In this document: positions 1-8,197 of the stretch, piece after piece
How positions within the stretch are numbered: position 1 is the first letter of the stretch
Layout of the letters: every line of letters begins with the position of its first letter
Origin: an uncultured Clostridia bacterium
GTDB lineage: Bacteria; Bacillota; Clostridia; Oscillospirales; Ruminococcaceae
NCBI GenBank assembly: GCA_947625125.1
Contig: CANQNF010000030.1
Location: forward strand, 1-33,703
DNA length: 33,703 nt
Direction of reading: 5' to 3'
Notes under the pieces: generated by a model
The model's database searches: none
Told to the model about the DNA's origin: nothing
Seen by the model: the letters and a program-made list of their open reading frames with translations, nothing else
Position numbers and translations under genes: made by a program

Positions 1-75
1 TCATTCTACCAGAAGTGCGGGGACATGTCTATTTTTTGCACCTTTTTTCTTTTTGCGAAAGATATTGTACCTTAT
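1..75. other. Window edge, no gene recognised
   Basis: This short stretch lies downstream of the TAG stop of the minus-strand gene at 76-670. If that TAG were read through, the same frame would stay open for 24 more codons and stop at TGA on bases 3-1. I see no recognisable protein similarity in the extension, and the region is cut by the window edge. Confidence 0.4.
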
Positions 76-670
76 CTAAGGAAATTCACCACTGAAGTAT
101 TTTCCACTAAAATTATCCTGAATCACTTTCCCATAGCATTTCCAACATTGTGCTGCATTTTCTTCACCGACATTCGATTTTAATACCTGATTTATGCTTG
201 TTGAATCAATAAGACCCGCAAGTAAAACCGCACATACAAAATACTCGTGTTTTAAATACAGTTCAAACGATAAATCAAGTTTTGCTTTTTCTGAATCGGA
301 AAAATGGTTGCTGATTAAAATCGTGAGCGATTCAATATCTCGTTCTTCAAAGCAGTCAGATAATTCATCATCTATTACGCTTATAGGAACATTGTTTTTA
401 AGATCAGCGAGAACATGTCCCGATTTAATATCTTTTTTCTTCCATTTAGGCAGACACCAGCCTATTTTCCCCCCAACATGCCTCTATAAATACAATATGT
501 GCATTTGCTGCTTCCGACATCTCGCTAATTAAATTTACATTTTTTAAGCTAAAATCTTGTACCCATTTATCGGCATTTGTATCTATGAAGCTCTCACTTT
601 CAATAAGGTAGTTGAGAAACAAGCTGTTCATCGGCTTTTTATTCATTACGCTCATCTTATTTCCTGCCAT
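76..670 (-). pseudogene. Unknown gene downstream of hsdR, split by a frameshift at a run of six C
   Basis: The start ATG (668-670) lies inside the end of hsdR (hsdR ends at 657), so the gene is translationally coupled to the restriction operon. The first frame runs about 65 codons to ACWG and then falls out of frame at the six-C run 469-474, ending soon after as ENRLVSA. Removing one base of the run restores a continuous protein of about 198 residues ending in GKYFSGEFP and TAG at 76-78. The restored protein is acidic in its middle part and probably alpha-helical (ELYLKHEYFVCAVLLAGLIDSTSINQ), a pattern loosely like HEPN/abortive-infection helical proteins, but I do not recognise a family. Either the gene is phase-variable or dead, or the run is a sequencing or assembly error. 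Operon position suggests an accessory defence gene; that is inference only. Confidence 0.55.
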
Positions 671-3600
671 CACCTTTCCTCATCTCCCTATAAACAATCT
701 CCGCCAGTGCGCTCATAATCGCGTTATACTTACCCTTATCCTCAAAAAGCGAGGTATAGGTGTCCTGCGACTCGACATAACTATCCTGTGCAGCATCGCC
801 GAAGGCTTTTGGGAAAATGCTCTCGGTGAAAACCTGCGGGTCGGAGGAACGCGCCATTTTGGCAAGCTTTTTGTCGGACATCAATCTCGCGTGAAGCGCG
901 GACAAAAGCACCTTATCCGCGTCGGTGAAGCTGCCCTTGAACCTCTCGTTAATCTTCTCTATGACCTCATCAAGCGGCGTTTTTTCGTCCTGACCCTTTG
1001 CGCCTAACTTTTTCCGGGATTCATAAACAGTAATTCCGTCTTGAAGCTCAATCTCGCCCGCAAAGGTCTTTTGGAGCTTGTAATATTCCAATTTCAGCTT
1101 GCCCTCAAGGTCTACCATTCGCACGGTTTCCTCGGGCAGAAGCCCCAGAAAATATGAGCAGAAAATATATTCCTTGTGCAAGGCACGGTCAAACATGCGA
1201 ACGACCTGCGAGATATATCCGTACCACTTTATCAGGTTGCGGAGAAGCCTGCGGAACTGGTATCTCTCGTCGGGGGTTTTTTGATTATATCTTGTGGCGG
1301 CGGGCATTAAAATGCTCGTCATTTTGCTGATGCCCTTGTCGCCTTGACGAGGTTTGCCGAAATACTCATTTGCAAAGGCTTCAATGTCCTCGTCGGTATA
1401 AATCGCATAGCCGCGCAGCTCCTTTTGGGTCTTGTAAATCAGGTCGGTATTGACTTCCTCGCCCAACAATGTTTCCTGATAGAACGGCTGGAAAGCGTCA
1501 GAAATGTCCTCTTTTTTGTTTACGAAATCAAGTATAAATGTGTCGATTTTTCCCTCGCAGATTCTGTTAAGGCGTGAAAGCGTCTGAACAGCCTTTACGC
1601 CTTTCAGCTTTTTATCGACTATCATCGTATGCAAAAGCGGCTCATCGAAGCCTGTCTGATACTTTTCGGCGACGATAAGCACATTGAAATTGTCGTGAAA
1701 TTCAGCCTTTGTCTGGGCTTCGGAAATGTGGCTGCCGTCGGCTCTTGTATTCAGCTTCGGCTCGGTGTATTCAATATCGCCGTCGGTGACGCTGCCCGAA
1801 AAGGCGGTGAGAACTTTTATATCGTCATAGTGCTGCTCATCTATATATCTTCTGACCTCGTGGCAGTATCTGACCGCGGCAAGGCGTGACGAGGTTATTA
1901 CCATCATCTTGCCCTTGCCGCCGATTTTATGGCGTGTCGTTTCTCTGAATGTTTCGACTATTATCTGCGACTTCTGGGAAATGTTATACGGGTGCAGCTC
2001 CTGATACCTGCGTATCACCTTGGCAGCTCTGCTCGACGGAACATCGGGGTTCTCTGAGGTCGTTTTTGCTATTTTGAAACAGGTATCATAAGTCATGTAA
2101 TTTTGCAGGACGTTGAGGATAAAGCCCTCCTCGATTGCCTGCTTCATGCTGTAAATATGGAACGGGTGGAAAGTGCCGTCGGGATATTCGGTGCCGAAAA
2201 GCTCAAGGGTTTTGTCTTTCGGCGTGGCGGTGAATGCAAAGAAGGACAGGTTTTTATGCTTGCCGTGAACTATCATCTCGTTCATAAGCCTGTCGTCGGG
2301 GTCAAGCTCTTCCTCGGTCTTGCCCTCGATTTCGGCATATTCCCGCAAAGCGTCCTCGGTGTCGGCAAGGGCGGCTTTCAGCTTTAACGCCGAGCTTCCG
2401 GTCTGGGAGGAGTGCGCTTCATCAACTATAATTGCAAAATTGCGACCCGCGGTGCTGTCAACCTCCTGATAGATAACAGGAAATTTCTGCAAGGTCGTGA
2501 CGATAATTCTTATTCCGCTGTTTATCGCGTCGCGCAAATCCTTTGAATTTTTGTTTTCGCCAATCGTTTCGATAGCACCCTCGACGTGTTCAAATTGCGA
2601 GATGGTTTCCTGCAGCTGCGCGTCAAGAACCGTCCTGTCGGTGACTACGATAACGCTTGAAAAGATTGGCTTGTCATGTTCATCAAAAAGCGAAGCAAGG
2701 CGATATGCCGTCCACGCGATAGAATTAGACTTGCCGCTGCCCGCGCTGTGCTGAATTAGATAATTATGTCCCGCACCGTTTTCTTTGACGTCGTTTATCA
2801 GCTTTCTTACAACGTCAAGCTGATGATAACGCGGGAAAATAAGCGTCTTTTTCTTTATTATCTTCTCGCTGCCGTCGGGCAGGGCTTTCTTTTCCTCTTT
2901 GACCTGCAAATGCAAAAACTTTTGCAGTATATCCATCATGCTGTCTTTTTGGAAAACATTTTCCCAGAGATACGCCGTCGGATAGCCGTCGGGGTTAGGG
3001 GGATTGCCCGCACCGCCCGAACGTCCCGCGCCGTTTGAGCCTTGGTTGAACGGCAGAAAGCGCGTTTTCTTTCCGTCGAGCTTGGTCGCCATGCATACGT
3101 CAAGCTGATCCACGCAGAAAAACGCAAGAACACGGCGGTTGAACTGGAAGCAGATCTCACGAGGGTCGCGGTCGTGCATCCACTGCTCCTTGGCGTCATT
3201 GATGTTCTGACCGGTGTACTGATTTTTAAGCTCAAAGGCGAAAACAGGTATGCCGTTGAGGGCAAGTACCATATCAACGCTCTTGTTTGAATCTGCGGAG
3301 TAGTGCCACTGGCGGTAACACTCGGCTTTATTATGCGCCCAAAGCGACATCGCGGTCTGGTTGAGGGTGGATTCGGGTTTGAAGTAGCAGACGTGGAAAG
3401 TTATCCCGCGATGCTTGAAGCCGTGGCGGAGAACGTGCAAAATGCCGTCGGTTTCGCATGCCGAATCAAACGCCGCGCAGAATTTCCCCACGGGGTCGTA
3501 CCGGGTCATATTCTCGAACCGCGCCCACTCTTTCGGCTGTGTTCGCATTACAAAATCTATAAAGGTGTTGACGAAAAGTCCGCGCTTAGCGTCGTATGTA

Positions 3601-3683
3601 TCCGCGCCTTTCGTATAGCCTCCCGCGGGAGAAGTAAAGCCCGCCTCGATGTTTTCCTCATAAACTTTTTCTGTTGCGATCAT
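657..3683 (-). CDS. hsdR: Type I restriction enzyme, R (endonuclease/translocase) subunit
   Basis: 1008 residues, the normal length for HsdR. This subunit translocates DNA using ATP and cleaves unmethylated DNA in complex with HsdM and HsdS. The N-terminal PD-(D/E)xK-type nuclease region shows VDMVLALNG (D137) followed by FAFELKNQ (E151, K153). The superfamily 2 helicase motor has Walker A HSAGSGKSN near 312-320, DEAH at 421-424, FTATP near 490, and later motifs VAEKYQTGFDEP and QTLSRLNR. All key residues look intact. The start ATG overlaps the hsdS stop in an ATGA arrangement (3680-3683), so translation is coupled to hsdS. The 3' end overlaps the next, frameshifted gene. Family assignment is firm; the recognition sequence cannot be read from this subunit. 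Confidence 0.96.
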   Translation of the reverse strand: MIATEKVYEENIEAGFTSPAGGYTKGADTYDAKRGLFVNTFIDFVMRTQPKEWARFENMTRYDPVGKFCAAFDSACETDGILHVLRHGFKHRGITFHVCYFKPESTLNQTAMSLWAHNKAECYRQWHYSADSNKSVDMVLALNGIPVFAFELKNQYTGQNINDAKEQWMHDRDPREICFQFNRRVLAFFCVDQLDVCMATKLDGKKTRFLPFNQGSNGAGRSGGAGNPPNPDGYPTAYLWENVFQKDSMMDILQKFLHLQVKEEKKALPDGSEKIIKKKTLIFPRYHQLDVVRKLINDVKENGAGHNYLIQHSAGSGKSNSIAWTAYRLASLFDEHDKPIFSSVIVVTDRTVLDAQLQETISQFEHVEGAIETIGENKNSKDLRDAINSGIRIIVTTLQKFPVIYQEVDSTAGRNFAIIVDEAHSSQTGSSALKLKAALADTEDALREYAEIEGKTEEELDPDDRLMNEMIVHGKHKNLSFFAFTATPKDKTLELFGTEYPDGTFHPFHIYSMKQAIEEGFILNVLQNYMTYDTCFKIAKTTSENPDVPSSRAAKVIRRYQELHPYNISQKSQIIVETFRETTRHKIGGKGKMMVITSSRLAAVRYCHEVRRYIDEQHYDDIKVLTAFSGSVTDGDIEYTEPKLNTRADGSHISEAQTKAEFHDNFNVLIVAEKYQTGFDEPLLHTMIVDKKLKGVKAVQTLSRLNRICEGKIDTFILDFVNKKEDISDAFQPFYQETLLGEEVNTDLIYKTQKELRGYAIYTDEDIEAFANEYFGKPRQGDKGISKMTSILMPAATRYNQKTPDERYQFRRLLRNLIKWYGYISQVVRMFDRALHKEYIFCSYFLGLLPEETVRMVDLEGKLKLEYYKLQKTFAGEIELQDGITVYESRKKLGAKGQDEKTPLDEVIEKINERFKGSFTDADKVLLSALHARLMSDKKLAKMARSSDPQVFTESIFPKAFGDAAQDSYVESQDTYTSLFEDKGKYNAIMSALAEIVYREMRKGDGRK

Positions 3684-4927
3684 GATTTGACCTCCTTTTT
3701 TCCTGTTACATATTCATAGATGAGCGATTTTTTATAGGCTTCCAATTCTTTTATAAACTGTTGTTTTTTGGCTAAAATGTTATCTATCCCCGCGCATTTG
3801 CGGTCTAAAAAGTCGGCGATACGGTGCTGCTCGGGGAGAGGGGGAAACGTAATAAACGTATTAAGAATATAATTTGAATTTGCTCGGGGCATTTTTGAGC
3901 CATAGGTTGAAGAATTGATATTATCTATAAAGCCATTTTCGAGAAGGCTATATCTCAAATACTTTTTATCCCCATTATAATCAGAAAAAACAAGCAATTC
4001 TCCTGTACAAAAGCTGTCAAATGGCGCAATAACGGATTTAGCAAGATATGGTCTTAATTTGGAAAATAAAACATCTCCTTTTTCACATTTGCTTTGTAGG
4101 GAATCGGCATATTTAGTTTCAGTTGATACCAATTTTGATGAGTAACTCTCAATATTTTCAAGCCCAATATAATTGTCACTTTTGGAATTAAACATTCCCA
4201 CTTCATTTCTGACCCTTGTTAAATATTTCAGTTTAATTACTTCCCACTCTCTCGGTATCTCCCCAATCCACTCGATACCGCTGGGCTTCATCGGGCGAGG
4301 ACCTCGGACGCCTTTTGTCACCGCCTCGGTTATCACCGACTGCTTCAACTTTTTGTATTCCTCGACGGCCGCCTTTGTCTTTTCGATAACCGCGTCGATT
4401 TCCGCACATTTGCGGTCTAAAAAGTCGGCGATACGGTGCTGCTCGGGGAGAGGGGGAAGCAAAACGCTTTTTGTTTTTAATTCGGAATAATTTAATATCT
4501 TGCGAAGCCCTTTGCCCATATTGTGAAATGCCTTGCAGGTATCATAGGATTTCAGCAAATAACACATATATTCAGGATTAACTGTATCGTTAGGTGTTAT
4601 CGCAATATACGCTGATGTAATGATGCCGTTTTCTCTTACTATTGCTACCCTTTGAGTAATAAAGTCAAACTCAAGATTCAAGCCGTTAATCATTATTACA
4701 TTCGGATTAACCACAGTATAATTTGAGTATGTTTCAGCTACTTCATCACGCTCCCATTTAACAGGCTTTCTGATTATTTCACCCATTTTAAATTGAAGTG
4801 CGTTGTCGGATTTTCCGTCGTCGTTTTTCTGCTTGACTTCGCTAAAGCAACCTGCAATTTTCGACGTTTCCCACTCCCTCGGTATCTCCCCAATCCACTC
4901 GATACCGCTGTCTTTCATTTCACGCAT
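3680..4927 (-). CDS. hsdS: Type I restriction-modification specificity subunit
   Basis: 415 residues, typical for HsdS, which gives the methylase and nuclease their DNA target. Two variable target-recognition domains each begin with GIEWIGEIPREWE (near residues 8 and 217) and each end with LPPLPEQHRIADFLDRKCA or FPPLPEQHRIADFLDRKCA. A helical spacer follows each (IDAVIEKTKAAVEEYKKLKQ and IDNILAKKQQFIKELEAYKK), giving the circular two-half architecture of the family. The conserved blocks are also repeated at DNA level: 52 identical bases at 3795-3846 and 4407-4458, and 43 bases with one mismatch at 4241-4283 and 4868-4910. These could let target domains be exchanged by recombination. The start overlaps the upstream membrane-protein gene by 8 bases. 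Confidence 0.95.
   Translation of the reverse strand: MREMKDSGIEWIGEIPREWETSKIAGCFSEVKQKNDDGKSDNALQFKMGEIIRKPVKWERDEVAETYSNYTVVNPNVIMINGLNLEFDFITQRVAIVRENGIITSAYIAITPNDTVNPEYMCYLLKSYDTCKAFHNMGKGLRKILNYSELKTKSVLLPPLPEQHRIADFLDRKCAEIDAVIEKTKAAVEEYKKLKQSVITEAVTKGVRGPRPMKPSGIEWIGEIPREWEVIKLKYLTRVRNEVGMFNSKSDNYIGLENIESYSSKLVSTETKYADSLQSKCEKGDVLFSKLRPYLAKSVIAPFDSFCTGELLVFSDYNGDKKYLRYSLLENGFIDNINSSTYGSKMPRANSNYILNTFITFPPLPEQHRIADFLDRKCAGIDNILAKKQQFIKELEAYKKSLIYEYVTGKKEVKS
3795..3846. repeat. 52-bp direct repeat inside hsdS, copy 1
   Basis: Identical over 52 bases to 4407-4458. It encodes the conserved LPEQHRIADFLDRKC block at the end of the second target domain. Such long exact repeats around variable domains are known substrates for domain shuffling in hsdS genes. 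Confidence 0.9.
4241..4283. repeat. 43-bp direct repeat inside hsdS, copy 1
   Basis: Matches 4868-4910 with one mismatch (CTCTCGG against CTCCCGG). It encodes GIEWIGEIPREWE at the head of the second target domain. Confidence 0.88.
4407..4458. repeat. 52-bp direct repeat inside hsdS, copy 2
   Basis: Identical to 3795-3846, encoding the same conserved block at the end of the first target domain. The 612-base spacing is divisible by three, so recombination between the copies would delete one half of hsdS but keep the frame. Confidence 0.9.
4868..4910. repeat. 43-bp direct repeat inside hsdS, copy 2
   Basis: Matches 4241-4283 with one mismatch and encodes GIEWIGEIPREWE at the head of the first target domain, next to the start of HsdS. 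The 627-base spacing keeps the reading frame. Confidence 0.88.
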
Positions 4928-5246
4928 CGTTCTTCCTCCTAAGCCTTTCGAGGGCTACAACTATCACGGCTGTCACCGCAATAATCCCGAGGCAGACGAA
5001 AATCAACCAGTTTGCGATTACAAATTTGACTGTCCAAATCACAGCGTATGTAATTGCCCATATCACAAAAAATGAAATTGTGCGGACAGTCCAGTGAATC
5101 TCGGAACCCCAAAATCCTCCGCGAGAAGCCTCCCACGCTATCTTAAATGCAATTTTTTCAATGATAAGCAAAATTATCCACTCCAAAAGGGCATTTACCG
5201 GAAGCCCTAACGGACTTATCAAAAGTTTATATATAAAGCCGTACAT
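4920..5246 (-). CDS. Small membrane protein between hsdM and hsdS, function unknown
   Basis: 108 residues. About three hydrophobic segments are visible: near 17-38 (LLEWIILLIIEKIAFKIAW), near 57-75 (ISFFVIWAITYAVIWTVKF) and near 77-98 (ANWLIFVCLGIIAVTAVIVV), followed by a basic tail ERLRRKNDA. It starts in a TAATG overlap with the hsdM stop and ends 8 bases inside hsdS, so it is built into the operon and probably made together with the restriction subunits. It has no Hsd motif and I do not recognise a family. A membrane protein inside a type I operon is unusual. It may be an accessory factor or a passenger gene; overlaps on both sides argue that it is a real, translated gene. Confidence 0.75.
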   Translation of the reverse strand: MYGFIYKLLISPLGLPVNALLEWIILLIIEKIAFKIAWEASRGGFWGSEIHWTVRTISFFVIWAITYAVIWTVKFVIANWLIFVCLGIIAVTAVIVVALERLRRKNDA

Positions 5247-7006
5247 TAGTTTTCCTCCCCAAACAACTGCTCAAGCGACTGCGAGATCTCGCTCTCCAAA
5301 ATATGCAGCCGCTTCGTTATATCCTCCGACCGCTCGGGCGCCTGATACCTGTAAAAATACCTTGTCATCGGAATCTCATACCCGATTTTCGTCTTGCTCC
5401 TGTCTATCCAAGCGTCGGGCGCGTAGGGCAGGACCTCCCGCCTGAAATATTCATCTATATCCTCTTTCAGCGGCACGTTCTCGCTGTCCCTAAGAGCTGC
5501 GTCCGCGACAGGCTTGCCCTTTTTCGTGACGATCTCGCCGTTTTCGTCCCGAAGCGGTCTTTCGACGGTGATTTTTTGATACCCAAATTCCTCGGAATCA
5601 AAAATTTTGCTCTCGCAGTAAACGCCGTTTTCGTCGCCGTAGACGGCGTTGTTTTTGAATTCGCCGTATGCCGTGACGATGAGATTTCGGCAAAGGTCGG
5701 TGATGTCGTTTCTCTTTGTGCCGATTGATTTTCTGCGCTGTTCATAGCAGTGCGACGCGTCGATGAGTTGGACTTTTCCTGCTCGGTATGCGGGCTTGTC
5801 CTTTGAAATCACCCAGATATAGGTGGATATGCCTGTGTTCATGAACTGGTCGGTCGAAAGCTGAACGATAGCGTCGAGCCAGTCGTTTTCAAGTATGTAT
5901 TGCCTGATGTTGCTCGGACCGCTGCCCGCGTCTCCCGAAAACAGCGGCGAGCCGTTCTGAATGATAGCCATTCTGCCGTCGGGCGCGAGCTTTGAAAGAC
6001 CGTTCAGCACAAAAAGCTGCTGACCGTCGCTGATCTTCGGCAGTCCCGGGGCAAATCTCCCAAGCTCGCCGAGCGCGGCTTCGGCTTCAACAGACTTTTG
6101 TTCTCGTTTCCAGTCGATGCCGAACGGCGGGTTGCTTATGCAGTATTTGAACGTGAATCCCTTGAACTGGTCGTCCGAAAGCGTGTCGCCGAATCGCATG
6201 TTGTTCGGGTCGCCGTTTCTTATCATCATGTCAGCCTTGGCGATGGCAAATGTCGAGGGGTTGAACTCCTGCCCGAAACAGGTGACGGTGATGTCCTCGT
6301 TGAGCTCGTGTATTCGCTCTTCCATGCAGGAAAGCATCTGACTTGTACCCATAGTCATGTCGTAGACGGTGATATTAGAGTCGTCGTCGAGCTTTGCGTC
6401 GGTCAAGAGCAGGTCGGTCATGAGATAGATTATATCCCTGCTTGTGAAGTGCGCTCCCGCCTCCTCGCCGAATGATTCCGAGAAGCGGCGGACGAGATCC
6501 TCGAAAATATATCCGCAGTCCACCGCGCTGATTTTGTCGGGGCCTAAGTAACCTTTAGGCGAGTTGAACTCCTTGATAACGAGGTAAAGCGTGTTGCTCT
6601 CGACCATGCGTTTGATAATGCTGTCGAAGTCGAATTTTGAAAGCACGTCCTGAACATTCCCCGAAAATCCCGCAAGATAGTCGCGGAAATTTATCTCGAT
6701 GTTGTCGGGGTCGGCGAGAAGAGTATCAAAGGTAAATTTGCTGATGTTGTAAAATTGACAGCCCGAAGCCCGTGTCAGAAATCCTTCAATGACCGCAAGA
6801 TTTTTGACCTTTTCGTACTGTTCCAGAACTGCGCCGTGAGTCGGCAAAAGACAATCGTGAAACCGCTTCACGACCGTCATGGGAAGTATCACCAGCCCAT
6901 ATTCATGCGGCTTGAACGGTCCGCGCAGCATGTCTGCCACATTCCATATCATCGTCGCCTTTTCCGCAATATTAGTCCCGACCACCGCAATTTTTTCGTT
7001 AGACAT
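5246..7006 (-). CDS. hsdM: Type I restriction-modification methyltransferase subunit (N6-adenine)
   Basis: 586 residues. HsdM transfers a methyl group from S-adenosylmethionine to adenine in the target chosen by HsdS and is part of the R2M2S complex. The N-terminal helical HsdM domain (ATMIWNVADMLRGPFKPHEYG) is followed by the methylase core. AGAHFTSRDIIYLM lies near 184-196. The SAM-binding motif I region is VYDMTMGTSQML near 214-225, a variant of the usual D-P-x-C-G-T-G. The catalytic motif is ISNPPFGIDW with NPPF at 292-295. It is the first gene of the operon, and an AGGCTC-type ribosome site with GGGAGG precedes ATG. A TATAAT lies upstream at 7033-7038 (minus), without a convincing -35 box. 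Confidence 0.95.
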   Translation of the reverse strand: MSNEKIAVVGTNIAEKATMIWNVADMLRGPFKPHEYGLVILPMTVVKRFHDCLLPTHGAVLEQYEKVKNLAVIEGFLTRASGCQFYNISKFTFDTLLADPDNIEINFRDYLAGFSGNVQDVLSKFDFDSIIKRMVESNTLYLVIKEFNSPKGYLGPDKISAVDCGYIFEDLVRRFSESFGEEAGAHFTSRDIIYLMTDLLLTDAKLDDDSNITVYDMTMGTSQMLSCMEERIHELNEDITVTCFGQEFNPSTFAIAKADMMIRNGDPNNMRFGDTLSDDQFKGFTFKYCISNPPFGIDWKREQKSVEAEAALGELGRFAPGLPKISDGQQLFVLNGLSKLAPDGRMAIIQNGSPLFSGDAGSGPSNIRQYILENDWLDAIVQLSTDQFMNTGISTYIWVISKDKPAYRAGKVQLIDASHCYEQRRKSIGTKRNDITDLCRNLIVTAYGEFKNNAVYGDENGVYCESKIFDSEEFGYQKITVERPLRDENGEIVTKKGKPVADAALRDSENVPLKEDIDEYFRREVLPYAPDAWIDRSKTKIGYEIPMTRYFYRYQAPERSEDITKRLHILESEISQSLEQLFGEEN

Positions 7007-7202
7007 ATTGAGCCTCCCGCAATTTTTTATATATTATAACATACCAACTGTCCAAAAGTACGGACTTTTCCAAATTAAGATATATTGTTATTATACCACA
7101 TATTCTGCGGGTTGGCAATATGCAAAAGAACAATTAAATGATGTTATCAAAGGAAGCTAATTTTCAAAATGCAGAGTTTAGCTACATGAAGATTTCTTAG
7201 AG

Positions 7203-7334
7203 CAAGATTCTACCGCGGGACCAAATTTGGCTTGAAGCACAAATTTGACTGCGCGGAATCTTGTTGGGGAGTAGCCTTCCCCAAGCCCTGCTTTAAATAA
7301 AAATGTTACCAACGTGCCAAATTGATACGTTGGT
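7203..7334. other. Candidate oriT: three adjacent hairpins upstream of mobC/relaxase
   Basis: Hairpin 1 pairs CAAGATTC-TA-CCGCG (7203-7217) with CGCGGAATCTTG (7252-7263). Hairpin 2 is TTGGGGA-7-TCCCCAA (7264-7284). Hairpin 3 is ACCAACGT-11-ACGTTGGT (7308-7334), with flanking A and T runs extending the stem. Clustered inverted repeats just ahead of mobC and a relaxase gene are where transfer origins usually sit. No nick site can be assigned from sequence alone. Hairpin 3 could instead be a bidirectional terminator. Confidence 0.4.
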
Positions 7335-7513
7335 ATTTTTATGCTCAAATTCTGTCTGCACTGGTTGCTTTTTCTCGAATTTAAGTGTTACTGAAGCGAA
7401 AACAGTCGTCAAAAAAATTGCACAATAAAGTTGTCATAAATGTCTTGCGCTTTGTGATAAACGGAGAAATTTTAAGTTTTAGGCAAACTTTTTTAGAAAG
7501 TACCCTGATTTTT

Positions 7514-7780
7514 GCGAAAAAAATGTACGTTGTATCGGGGAAGAGAGTGTAACCGTTTGGCAAGATTGAATTTTTCGGTGTGGAAGGAACTGAAGATTTG
7601 GCAAAATCAAAAAATTTGCGTTGAGGGTAATGCAGAAGAAATGCAGTTCACAAAAAATTTACAATCGGATACCTGCTTTTCGTTTGAAAAATGTACGTTA
7701 TAAGATGGGGAGGATAAATCATGTTCATATAAAATTTACATTCAAGGTGTCACCATTCGCGCAAAAAATGTACGTTGTAA
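7514..7780 (+). repeat. Three direct repeats AAAAATGTACGTT(G)TA ahead of mobC
   Basis: Copies are near 7518-7535 (GCGAAAAAAATGTACGTTGTA region), 7686-7702 (GAAAAATGTACGTTATAA) and 7759-7781 (GCGCAAAAAATGTACGTTGTAA). A degenerate copy (AAAAAATTTGCGTTGA) lies near 7609. They could be binding sites for the ribbon-helix-helix protein encoded just downstream (autoregulation or relaxosome assembly). That role is inferred from position. Confidence 0.6.
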
Positions 7781-7798
7781 AGTGAAAGGAGGCTATAT

Positions 7799-8197
7799 AT
7801 GCCAAAGATATATAATACGCCCAAACGCAGCATTGTCGTCAAGACCCGCATGACCGATGACGAGTACGCCGACTTCACCGAGCGCACAAGATTTTGCGGA
7901 ATTAGCCCGTCTGAATTTATCCGTCGAGCGATTGATGATGCAGTTATCAAGCCTATCATCACAATCTCGCCAATCAATGAAAAGTTGCTTTCGGCTGTAG
8001 GGACGCTAACCGCGCAACTCAGCAAAATCGGCATGAATATAAACCAAATCGCACTATTCTTGAATGAGCGCGGCACGCCGTATAATTCATTGTCGGGCGA
8101 TGTTCGAGCCGCCATTGCTGACCTTGCAGATCTGAAGTATGAAATCTTACAAAAGGTAGGTGATGCTATTGGCGACGTTCAAACACTTAAGCTCTAA
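7799..8197 (+). CDS. mobC: MobC-like relaxosome accessory protein (ribbon-helix-helix)
   Basis: 132 residues. The N-terminal stretch RSIVVKTRMTDDEYADFTERTRFCGISPSEFIRRAI has the beta-strand then two-helix pattern of ribbon-helix-helix DNA-binding proteins. The middle KLLSAVGTLTAQLSKIGMNINQIALFLNERG matches the MobC family (bacterial mobilisation protein), where the NQIA-type motif is conserved. MobC proteins bind oriT and help the relaxase open the DNA. The start ATG at 7799 follows AAAGGAGG. Its 3' end overlaps the relaxase gene by about 35 bases, the usual mobC-mobA coupling. Short repeats upstream may be its binding sites. Confidence 0.85.
   Translation: MPKIYNTPKRSIVVKTRMTDDEYADFTERTRFCGISPSEFIRRAIDDAVIKPIITISPINEKLLSAVGTLTAQLSKIGMNINQIALFLNERGTPYNSLSGDVRAAIADLADLKYEILQKVGDAIGDVQTLKL

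Larger units (their letters stand above)
7007..7798. other. Intergenic region between hsdM and mobC with hairpins and repeats, no gene
   Basis: About 790 bases without a credible gene. It holds a TATAAT-like box for hsdM (7033-7038, minus), a GTCC-8-GGAC inverted repeat at 7050-7065, three clustered hairpins at 7203-7334 that look like a transfer origin, and three copies of a short direct repeat (AAAAATGTACGTT) ahead of mobC. A stretch around 7110-7160 stays open in one frame (GWQYAKEQLNDVIKGS) but has no start or family signal, and may be a leftover gene end. Confidence 0.6.

Noticed and set aside
2103-3719. Many open frames on the plus strand opposite hsdR
   Set aside because: They are antisense shadows of a clear HsdR gene, lack ribosome sites and show no family pattern.
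7308-7341. Hairpin ACCAACGT..ACGTTGGT as a simple terminator
   Set aside because: No gene ends just before it on either strand, so I kept it as part of the oriT candidate, though a terminator role is not excluded.
7381-7703. Short open frames in the hsdM-mobC gap
   Set aside because: No ribosome sites or recognisable sequence; they overlap the repeats before mobC.
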